Below, one piece after another: positions 1-6,202 of a stretch of DNA of 7,193 nt. This stretch comes from Vulcanimicrobiota bacterium. Lineage in GTDB: Bacteria > Vulcanimicrobiota > Vulcanimicrobiia > Eremiobacterales > Eremiobacteraceae. A program made the position numbers and the translations under genes. The notes beneath the pieces were generated by a model. It made no database searches, was not told the origin of the DNA, and was given only the letters and a program-made list of their open reading frames with translations. The stretch covers positions 1 to 7,193 of the forward strand of contig JAFANK010000144.1 of assembly GCA_019232725.1 (NCBI GenBank), written 5' to 3'. Every line of letters starts with the position of its first letter. The stretch's first letter is position 1.

Positions 1-86
1 CTGCGACCTGGGTCACCTGGTGGTCGACAACGGTGCGGGCCGCTCGGCTCTCGTGACGAACACTGGAGGCGCGGCGAAGGGAGCAC
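1..86. other. Unassigned leader upstream of murD; possible 3' end of an upstream gene
   Basis: These bases precede murD and I cannot assign them. Two forward frames are open from the window edge. One ends at a TGA at 54-56. The other runs through to a TAG at 92-94, overlapping the murD start by 8 bases, and its third codon positions are rich in G and C for the first 20 codons, as in real genes here. Neither short peptide (about 17 and 30 residues) carries a motif I recognise from MraY or MurF, the usual neighbours of murD. It may be the tail of such a gene or simply an intergenic leader. No promoter or terminator is visible. Confidence 0.3.
77..83 (+). promoter_or_regulatory. Ribosome binding site of murD
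   Basis: The purine run AAGGGAG lies 3 bases before the ATG at 87, and its AAGG core lies 6 bases before it. This supports 87 as the start. A second GGAGG at 65-69 is too far away (17 bases) to serve this start. Confidence 0.6.
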
Positions 87-1472
87 ATGTTTAGAAAGGG
101 CGACAAGGTCGTGGTGATCGGCGTAGGGCGCAGCGGTCTTGCCACCGCCGAAGTGCTGCGTTCTCGTGGTATCCGCGTGACTGCCTATGACGACAAGCCG
201 CTGCAGTTGCTCTCGGGCCAGACGCGCGAGGCGCTCGCGCGCATGCGTGTCACCCTTGTCGGTCCAAGCGAGTTAGAAGCGGCCATTGAAGCATCCAAAG
301 CAGCAGTCGTGTCGCCCGGCGTGCCGCTCACCCATCGAGCGGTCGCGCGCGTCTACGACGCCGGTCGCCCCGTCATCTCTGAGATCGAGCTGGCGTACAG
401 CCTCGCGCAGGGCCCCATCATTGCGGTCACGGGGAGCAAAGGCAAATCGACCACGACCGCGCTCATCGGGCATTTGTTGCGCAGCGCTGGGTTGCCCGCG
501 CGCGTGGGCGGCAATATCGGCAACCCTCTCGTGCGTGAGACCGCTGACGCCGCCACCGACGAGTGGATCGTCGCCGAGGTGAGCAGTTTTCAATTAGAAG
601 GCATCCGCTCGTTTCGGCCACGCATCAGCGTCTTGCTCAACATCTCCCCGGATCACCTCGACCGCTACCCCTCCATGGAGGAGTACGCGGAAGCGAAGTT
701 CCGTATTTTCGCCAACCAGTCGCCAGACGACGTCTTCATCGGCAACGCGGACGACGAGTTCTGTGCTGCATTGCGCACGGGTGCCGGGCGGACGGTGCCG
801 TGCCGGGCGCTGTGGTTCGGCACGGATGCTGCCGACCGCGGTTTGACCATCACACTCGAAGGCGACGCCATTGTCGTGCGCGACAAGCGTCGCGAAGCGG
901 TGCTCGTCGACGTCAACGAATTGCGTTTGCTCGGACGCCACAATGTCGCCAATGCAATGGCTGCGTCAGCCGCAGCGCTGAGCGCCGGCGCGAAGCTCGC
1001 GGCGATCCGTGAGGGTTTGCGCAGTTTCGAACCGCTGCCGCACAGGCTCACGATCGTCCGTGATGACGCTGGCATCGTCTGGATCGACGACAGCAAGGCG
1101 ACCAACCCTGCAGCCGCCGTCGCGGCGCTCGAATCGCTCACGCGCCCGATCATCCTCATCGCCGGTGGCAAGAGCAAGAACACGGATTTCACCACCTTCG
1201 CTGCGGCAGTGAGCAAGCGTGCCAAGCGGGCGATTCTCATCGGCGAGACCGCGCGGGAGATCGGCCAACTGGTCGAAGGGCCGACCGTCGCCTATGCGCC
1301 CACGCTCGACGCGGCGGTCGAAGACGCGCATGCGCATGCACAAGCCGGTGATGCGATACTGCTTTCCCCCGCCTGTGCATCGTTTGACATGTTCGAAAGC
1401 GCAGAACAGCGCGGCGAGCGGTTCGCTGAGCTTGCGCGAGCGCGCGCCAAGCACGACAGGGCAGCCTCATGA
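87..1472 (+). CDS. murD: UDP-N-acetylmuramoyl-L-alanine--D-glutamate ligase (MurD)
   Basis: Cytoplasmic ATP-dependent ligase that adds D-glutamate to UDP-MurNAc-L-Ala. At 461 residues it is of normal Mur ligase length. The N-terminal UDP-binding domain opens with GVGRSGLA (12-19). The central ATPase domain has the P-loop GSKGKSTTT (116-124), GGNIGNPL (141-148), the EVSSFQLE motif (164-171; E164 probably binds magnesium) and NISPDHLDRY (185-194). K204 sits where the carbamylated lysine of MurD is expected. LLGRHNVANA (281-290) leads into the C-terminal domain, with DDSKATNP (334-341), IAGGKSKNTDF (358-368) and the D-glutamate-binding SPACASFDMFE (427-437) followed by EQRGERF. The SPACAS and DSKATN motifs distinguish it from MurC, MurE and MurF. 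The ATG at 87 has a good ribosome binding site, and its TGA overlaps the ftsW start as ATGA. No key motif is missing. Confidence 0.97.
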   Translation: MFRKGDKVVVIGVGRSGLATAEVLRSRGIRVTAYDDKPLQLLSGQTREALARMRVTLVGPSELEAAIEASKAAVVSPGVPLTHRAVARVYDAGRPVISEIELAYSLAQGPIIAVTGSKGKSTTTALIGHLLRSAGLPARVGGNIGNPLVRETADAATDEWIVAEVSSFQLEGIRSFRPRISVLLNISPDHLDRYPSMEEYAEAKFRIFANQSPDDVFIGNADDEFCAALRTGAGRTVPCRALWFGTDAADRGLTITLEGDAIVVRDKRREAVLVDVNELRLLGRHNVANAMAASAAALSAGAKLAAIREGLRSFEPLPHRLTIVRDDAGIVWIDDSKATNPAAAVAALESLTRPIILIAGGKSKNTDFTTFAAAVSKRAKRAILIGETAREIGQLVEGPTVAYAPTLDAAVEDAHAHAQAGDAILLSPACASFDMFESAEQRGERFAELARARAKHDRAAS

Positions 1473-2605
1473 CGACCAGGCGATCGCCCGACGCTGTGCT
1501 GCTCGCCATCACGGCGCTATTGACCGGCATCGGTATCGTGATGGTCTTTTCTGCATCGTCGGCGGTCGCGTACACGCAATTCCATGACGCCGCGTACTAC
1601 CTCAAGCGCGAGCTGATCTGGGCGGTGATCGGGGCAGTGGCGCTCGTCATCGGCATGCGGCTTGACTACACCAAGCTGCGGCCGGCGGCGCCGTGGATCT
1701 TCGGGATCGCTGTGGTGCTGCTGGCGGCAGTGCTGATGCCGAGTCTGGGTTCCATCGAAGGCGGTGCGCGCCGCTGGCTTGGCGCGGGTCCCGTCAGCTT
1801 CGAGCCGTCGGAATTCGCCAAGCTTGCGCTCGTCCTGTTCGTCGCACGCCTCGTGTCCGCTCGCGCAGATGGAGCGGCCTCGTTCACGCGCGTCGGGTTT
1901 CCCGTGCTGTTCTGGGTCGGTGTCTGCTTTGCGCTCGTGATGCGGCAACCCGATCTCGGCACCGCATCCATCTATTTGCTGACCGCATTCGTGATGCTGT
2001 TCGCTGCCGGCGCCCGGCCGGAGCAACTGCTCATCGAAGCCGCGGTCGCCGTTCCGGCCATGCTGGGCTTCATCTACGCAAGCCCCTATAGGCGCGAACG
2101 CTTCTTGGCGTTCTTACATCCTTGGCGAGACCCGCAGGGAACGGGCTACCACATCATCCAGTCGCTGTACGCGCTAGGGTCGGGCGGCATCGTCGGTCTG
2201 GGCTTGGGCCAAAGCCGGCAAAAATTCGGCTACCTGCCGGCACAGCATACGGACTTCATCTTTTCTATCATCGGCGAAGAGCTCGGCTTCATCGGCGCGG
2301 TCACGGTGCTCGTGCTGTTCCTCGCGTTTGCGTACCGCGGCATACGCATCGCCATGCGTGCCGACGACCGTTTCGGCTTTTATCTCGCGACCGGCATCAC
2401 GGCCTCGATCGCGCTGCAAGCGCTCATCAATATCGGCGTCGTGACGTCGTCCTGGCCAGTGACAGGCGTGCCGTTACCATTCATCAGCTACGGCGGCACG
2501 TCGCTCGTCATCACGCTCTTCTCCGTCGGGCTTTTGGCAAGCGTCTCACGTGGTGCGCGCCGGCCGGCGTCGAGCATGCCCCTGCCCCGCGCGAAAGCAT
2601 CGTGA
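1469..2605 (+). CDS. ftsW: Peptidoglycan glycosyltransferase FtsW (SEDS family)
   Basis: Polytopic inner-membrane protein of the SEDS family. FtsW polymerises lipid II into glycan strands at the septum together with a class B penicillin-binding protein. The 378 residues give about ten hydrophobic segments, the first near 9-29 and the last near 340-360, with short polar termini. Family motifs are GGARRWLG (98-105), SFEPSEFAKL (110-119), RQPDLGTA (159-166), LGLGQSRQKFGYLP (244-257) and PLPFISYGGTS (335-345). HTDFIFSIIGEELG spans 260-273, and D262 aligns with the catalytic aspartate of the family (E. coli D297). The residue after YLP is Ala where many SEDS proteins have Glu. The ATG overlaps the murD stop by 4 bases, which suggests translational coupling. 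RodA is the main alternative; the position between murD and murG, plus the motifs, favour FtsW. Confidence 0.95.
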   Translation: MTTRRSPDAVLLAITALLTGIGIVMVFSASSAVAYTQFHDAAYYLKRELIWAVIGAVALVIGMRLDYTKLRPAAPWIFGIAVVLLAAVLMPSLGSIEGGARRWLGAGPVSFEPSEFAKLALVLFVARLVSARADGAASFTRVGFPVLFWVGVCFALVMRQPDLGTASIYLLTAFVMLFAAGARPEQLLIEAAVAVPAMLGFIYASPYRRERFLAFLHPWRDPQGTGYHIIQSLYALGSGGIVGLGLGQSRQKFGYLPAQHTDFIFSIIGEELGFIGAVTVLVLFLAFAYRGIRIAMRADDRFGFYLATGITASIALQALINIGVVTSSWPVTGVPLPFISYGGTSLVITLFSVGLLASVSRGARRPASSMPLPRAKAS

Positions 2606-2609
2606 TCTA

Positions 2610-3833
2610 ATGCGGGTGCTTTTCTCCGGCGGCGGGACTGGTGGGCACATCTATCCCACGCTCTCACTCGCCCACGCGCTCCTGCACGGCGGGGCTGAAG
2701 CTGGCTTGTGCGACCCCGACCCGCGTAAGGGTGATCGGGATCCGAATGCCGTGCAGCAGGCTATTGAGGCGACCGGCGCTTCGCGCTTGCACGCGGTGCT
2801 GTTCGTCGGCGCGCAAGGCAATGTCGACGAAGAGCTGCTGACCCGCGATGACATCCCCTACAAGACGGTGCATGCAAGCCCGCTAGCGGGCAAGTCGGGA
2901 CTCGCGACCGCGCTCAGCCTCGTCGGCAATGCGGCTGCGGTGGCAAGCGCATTGCCCATCGTGTCACATTTCCGGCCAGACACGATCGTGGGCAGCGGGG
3001 GTTATGCGTGTGCGCCGGCTGTGCTCGCCGGTGCGATTTTGCGTCGCGCGGGTATGCTGCCGAAGTTGCGCATCGTCCTCATCGAGCCCAACGTCATGCC
3101 GGGTTTGGCCAACCGTCGTCTCGCCCGCTACGCTGATGAAGTGTGGGGCGGCTACGCCGACTGCGACACCGCGCGACACTTCGGGGACAAATTCCGGCTC
3201 ACCGGCATCGCGGTTCGCCCTGAGCTGTACACGCCGATCCCTAAAGCAGAGGCTCGGCGCAGTCTCGGGCTGGCTCCCGAGCGTTTCACTCTGCTGGTGT
3301 TCGGCGGCAGCCAAGGCGCGCGCTCGATCAACCTGGCGACGAGCGGCATGGTGGCACGCCGGCGCTTACCGCCGGACTGGCAGATCTTGCACCTCACGGG
3401 CCGTCGCGACTACGATTGGATGGTGGCCGAGCGCAAACGCGAGCCGAACGAGAACAACTACCATCTCATGCCCTACTTGGACCGTATGGCGCTCGGGTAC
3501 TGGGCGGCCGACTTGGTCCTGTGCCGTTCCGGCGCGTCAACGCTCGCTGAGGTGTGCACGGTAGGCTTGCCGGCGATCTTCGTTCCCTATCCGCACGCGA
3601 GCGAAGATCATCAGCGCGCGAACGCTGATTATTTTGTCGATCGCGGGGCGGCGTGGTCGATTGTGGACGGCATGCTGACGCCGGATTCGCTGTACTGGAC
3701 GCTCATCGATACCGCAGAGCCTGATAAGTTCCGCTCCATTGCGATCGCGTTGCAGCGCATCGCGCGACCCGACGCGGTCGTGACTATGCTCTCACGTTTG
3801 CTCGACACAGGGCCGACCGTCGTGCTCGCCTAA
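2610..3833 (+). CDS. murG: UDP-GlcNAc--lipid I N-acetylglucosaminyl transferase (MurG), with insertion
   Basis: Peripheral inner-membrane glycosyltransferase (GT28) that moves GlcNAc from UDP-GlcNAc onto lipid I to form lipid II. The N-terminal loop is SGGGTGGHIYP (6-16), including the conserved H13. Then come VGSGGYACAPA (127-137), PNVMPGLANR (160-169), the second-domain loop FGGSQGARSIN (231-241), CRSGASTLAEV (305-315; E314 aligns with the ribose-binding Glu of E. coli) and PYPHASEDHQRANA (326-339). Length is 407 residues against about 355-370 usually. The excess is mostly a polar insertion near residues 28-61, between the first helix and the VLFVG strand. The usual HEQN motif reads IEPN (158-161). 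The ATG at 2610 places the GGTGGH loop at its normal distance from the N-terminus; an in-frame ATG at 2550 only adds shadow sequence of ftsW. The ribosome binding site is weak and the gap after ftsW is 4 bases, so coupling with ftsW is likely. Confidence 0.94.
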   Translation: MRVLFSGGGTGGHIYPTLSLAHALLHGGAEAGLCDPDPRKGDRDPNAVQQAIEATGASRLHAVLFVGAQGNVDEELLTRDDIPYKTVHASPLAGKSGLATALSLVGNAAAVASALPIVSHFRPDTIVGSGGYACAPAVLAGAILRRAGMLPKLRIVLIEPNVMPGLANRRLARYADEVWGGYADCDTARHFGDKFRLTGIAVRPELYTPIPKAEARRSLGLAPERFTLLVFGGSQGARSINLATSGMVARRRLPPDWQILHLTGRRDYDWMVAERKREPNENNYHLMPYLDRMALGYWAADLVLCRSGASTLAEVCTVGLPAIFVPYPHASEDHQRANADYFVDRGAAWSIVDGMLTPDSLYWTLIDTAEPDKFRSIAIALQRIARPDAVVTMLSRLLDTGPTVVLA

Positions 3834-3838
3834 ATCGT

Positions 3839-3842
3839 GGAG
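3839..3842 (+). promoter_or_regulatory. Ribosome binding site of murC
   Basis: GGAG, 5 bases before the ATG at 3848 and inside the 14-base murG-murC gap. It supports that start codon. Confidence 0.6.
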
Positions 3843-3847
3843 TCGAG

Positions 3848-5269
3848 ATGAAGCGTTCGCACCGTCAGGTGCATTTCGTCGGTATCGGCGGTATCGGCAT
3901 GAGCGCTATTGCGCGCGTGCTGCTGGCGCTGGGCGTCAGCGTTTCGGGTTCCGATCTCAAGATGAACGGCACCCTCGAGAAGCTGCGCGGCTTAGGCGCG
4001 ACGGTCACCTTAGGTCATGCGTCGGAGAACATCAAAGGCGCCGATGCGGTCGTCATCTCGTCCGCCATACCACCGGACAATCCCGAGGTCATCGCCGCGC
4101 TGCGGGCCGGTATTGTCGTCATGCAGCGCGCGGAGATGCTGGCGGAGATCATGGCCGACAAACGCGGCATCGCGGTGTCCGGCACGCACGGTAAGACCAC
4201 CACCACCTCGATGGTCGCATCGGTGCTCGATGCGGGCGGTTTGGCGCCGACCGTGCTCATCGGCGGCGAGGTCAACGATTTGGGAGCCAATGCGCGACTG
4301 GGCGCGGGCGATATCGTGGTCGCTGAGGCCGATGAAAGTGATGCATCGTTCTTACGTCTCAAGCCGACGTGCGCGGTCGTGACCAATATCGAAAATGATC
4401 ACCTCGGCTACTACCGCGATCTCGAGCATCTCATCGAGACGTTCAGCGCCTTCATCGAGCGCGTGCCGCCCGACGGCTGCATCGTCGCGTCGGCGGATTG
4501 CCCTGCGGTCGGCGAACTGTTGCGCCGATTCCACCGCTCGCCGAGCCTGCTCGGCGATCCCGAGATCCTGACCACCGGATTTGATCCGGCCGCTGACGTT
4601 CGCGCGCACGATCTCGATCTTGCGGACTTCGGGTCGTCGTTTGCCGTGACATCGCGCGGCGAAGCACTGGGGCAGATCGCACTACGCGTGCCCGGCCGGA
4701 TCAATATCGCAAATGCGCTGTCGGCGGTGGCGGTCGGCATGCGCTTCGGCGTGAGCTTTGAGGCAATCGCGCGCGCGCTCGCGCGCTTCCGTGGTGTTGC
4801 CCGGCGATTCCAGGTCCTGTACGATAGCCAGTCGCTGCTCGTGGTCGATGATTACGCCCATCATCCGACTGCGGTCCAAGAAACGATTGCGGCCGCGCGG
4901 GCGTATTGGCCCGGGCGTATCATCGTCGCGTTTCAACCGCACCGCTATAGCCGCACTGCGTATCTCATGCGCGACTTCGCCCGTGCGCTTTCGCGAGCGG
5001 ATGAGATCCTTGTAGCCGACATCTATCCAGCTGGCGAGCTGCCGCTGCCGGGCGTACGATCCGAATCGATCGTGGACTTCATCCACGATCTCGATCCCGA
5101 TAAGATCGCGACGCACGTGCCCAAGCCTGCAGACGTCCTCGCCTATTTGCAGCGGACGATCAAAGCGGGCGATCTCGTGCTCACGCTCGGTGCAGGCGAC
5201 ATCGGTGGCGTCGCCCACGAGCTTGCGGCGGGGTTTGCAGCGGTCGACGCCGGCGTCGCTAATCTCTAA
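3848..5269 (+). CDS. murC: UDP-N-acetylmuramate--L-alanine ligase (MurC)
   Basis: Cytoplasmic ATP-dependent ligase that adds the first L-alanine to UDP-MurNAc. The 473 residues match the family. The N-terminal Rossmann domain begins HFVGIGGIGMSA (9-20) and continues with SGSDL (33-37) and SSAIPPDNPE (71-80). The ATPase domain has SGTHGKTTTT (111-120), AEADESDASFL (159-169) and NIENDH (180-185). The C-terminal domain has DDYAHHPTAV (334-343), FQPHRYSRT (362-370), DIYPAGELPLPGV (391-403) and LTLGAGDI (445-452). DDYAHHP and the N-terminal GIGG(I)GMS motif are specific for MurC or Mpl. Position between murG and murB favours MurC over the recycling ligase Mpl. Two positions differ from the usual pattern: DH.D.Y reads DHLGYY, and G.HN reads GRIN (283-286). 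It starts 14 bases after murG with a GGAG site. Confidence 0.96.
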   Translation: MKRSHRQVHFVGIGGIGMSAIARVLLALGVSVSGSDLKMNGTLEKLRGLGATVTLGHASENIKGADAVVISSAIPPDNPEVIAALRAGIVVMQRAEMLAEIMADKRGIAVSGTHGKTTTTSMVASVLDAGGLAPTVLIGGEVNDLGANARLGAGDIVVAEADESDASFLRLKPTCAVVTNIENDHLGYYRDLEHLIETFSAFIERVPPDGCIVASADCPAVGELLRRFHRSPSLLGDPEILTTGFDPAADVRAHDLDLADFGSSFAVTSRGEALGQIALRVPGRINIANALSAVAVGMRFGVSFEAIARALARFRGVARRFQVLYDSQSLLVVDDYAHHPTAVQETIAAARAYWPGRIIVAFQPHRYSRTAYLMRDFARALSRADEILVADIYPAGELPLPGVRSESIVDFIHDLDPDKIATHVPKPADVLAYLQRTIKAGDLVLTLGAGDIGGVAHELAAGFAAVDAGVANL

Positions 5270-5271
5270 CC

Positions 5272-5275
5272 GAGG
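5272..5275 (+). promoter_or_regulatory. Ribosome binding site of murB
   Basis: GAGG, 6 bases before the GTG at 5282 and just after the murC stop (5267-5269). It decides the GTG start; the first in-frame ATG (5399) lies inside the conserved FAD-binding domain. Confidence 0.6.
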
Positions 5276-5281
5276 CAGATC

Positions 5282-6202
5282 GTGAGCGCGGCATCGTCGG
5301 TTCCGGGTCAGGCACTGGCGTCCGCACATCGCGAGCGCTTACGCACGCTGCTGGGTGCATCAGTCACCTTCGACGAGCCCCTGGCTCCTAAGACCTCGAT
5401 GCGCGTCGGCGGTCCGGCGGCTGCGTTCGCGGTGATCCGCGACGTAGCGACGCTCGTGGCCGTGCTCAAGTTCTGCGTTGCAGAGTCCATCGCGTGGACT
5501 ATTTTGGGCTTGGGGAGCAACGTGCTCGTGCGCGACGCGGGGTTTGCCGGTCTCGTCATCCGGCTGGCCGGCGCGTTCACGATGATCACGGTGAACGGCA
5601 CGACGGTCCGCGCCGGCGGCGCCGCGCCGATGGTCGCGGTCTGCCGCGAAGCGGCGAAGGCGGGGCTCACCGGTGCCGAGGCGCTGGTCGGGGTTCCCGG
5701 TACGGTTGGTGGCGCTGTGCGCATGAACGCCGGCACGAACGTCGAGATCGGCGAGTTGATCCGGGCCGTTGAGGTCGTCATCGCTGGCGAGGAAGCACAG
5801 ACGTGTACGCTGCCAGAATTCACCTATAGGAACTCCACGCTCGATCGCCGCGCAGTCGTGTGCGCCGCGGAGCTTGTCTTGGGCGTGCACGATAGCGCCG
5901 GCGTGCACAAGAAGCTGCTGCAACACATCGAACGGCGCAACGCGACCCAACCGCTCGAATTGCCGAACTCAGGCAGCATCTTCCGCAACCCGCCCGGCGA
6001 CTACGCTGCTCGGCTCATCGAGACAGCCGGCTGTAAGGGCATGCGCGTTGGGGGCGCCGAGGTGTCGCACAAACACGCGAACTTCATCGTCAACCGCGGC
6101 GGCGCGACCTGTGCTGACGTGCTCGCGCTCATCGACCAGGTGCGCGACACGGTCGAGCGCAGACATGGCGTAACGCTCGAGCTCGAGGTCCACTTGCTCT
6201 GA
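5282..6202 (+). CDS. murB: UDP-N-acetylenolpyruvoylglucosamine reductase (MurB)
   Basis: Cytoplasmic FAD enzyme that reduces UDP-GlcNAc-enolpyruvate to UDP-MurNAc with NADPH, supplying the substrate of MurC. The 306 residues and the absence of the extra loop of the E. coli enzyme suggest the shorter type II form. Visible motifs: NTSMRVGGPA-like KTSMRVGGPA (37-46), the FAD-binding LGLGSNVLVRDAGFAG (75-90), GVPGTVGGAVRMNAG (137-151), TYRNS (181-185), GSIFRNP (231-237) and CKGMRVGGAEVSHKHANFIVN (251-271). R183, S232 and E302 occupy the positions expected for the substrate-binding Arg, the proton-donor Ser and the C-terminal Glu. After MNAG the sequence is TNVEIGEL, where many MurB proteins read AYGGE. 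Start is GTG with a GAGG site. The TGA probably overlaps the start of ddl. Confidence 0.96.
   Translation: MSAASSVPGQALASAHRERLRTLLGASVTFDEPLAPKTSMRVGGPAAAFAVIRDVATLVAVLKFCVAESIAWTILGLGSNVLVRDAGFAGLVIRLAGAFTMITVNGTTVRAGGAAPMVAVCREAAKAGLTGAEALVGVPGTVGGAVRMNAGTNVEIGELIRAVEVVIAGEEAQTCTLPEFTYRNSTLDRRAVVCAAELVLGVHDSAGVHKKLLQHIERRNATQPLELPNSGSIFRNPPGDYAARLIETAGCKGMRVGGAEVSHKHANFIVNRGGATCADVLALIDQVRDTVERRHGVTLELEVHLL
6185..6188 (+). promoter_or_regulatory. Possible ribosome binding site for ddl inside the 3' end of murB
   Basis: GAGG, 10 bases before the CTG at 6199 and 13 before the ATT at 6202. Nothing comparable lies before the ATG at 6247. GC-rich coding sequence gives such matches by chance, so this is only supporting evidence for an upstream ddl start. 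Confidence 0.35.

Noticed and set aside
665..1240. Minus-strand open frame of 191 codons inside murD
   Set aside because: Antisense to conserved MurD motifs, low complexity rich in Ala, Ser and Arg, no credible ribosome binding site or family.
1325..1342. GCGCATGC tandem-like palindromic bases in murD
   Set aside because: They encode the alternating Ala-His stretch near residues 414-418. Two short copies in GC-rich coding DNA do not support a regulatory or repeat element.
2550..2609. Upstream ATG for murG adding 20 residues
   Set aside because: The extra residues are a shadow of the ftsW C-terminus. MurG normally begins a few residues before GGTGGH, which the ATG at 2610 provides.
4767..4788. 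GCGCGC-rich near-palindrome in murC
   Set aside because: It encodes Ala-Arg-Ala-Leu-Ala-Arg in a normal helix. High GC content explains the self-complementarity.
4682..5329. Minus-strand open frame of 215 codons across murC and the murB start
   Set aside because: It lies opposite murC, which has full family motifs. Its sequence is Arg-rich with no recognisable domain, typical of antisense frames in GC-rich DNA.
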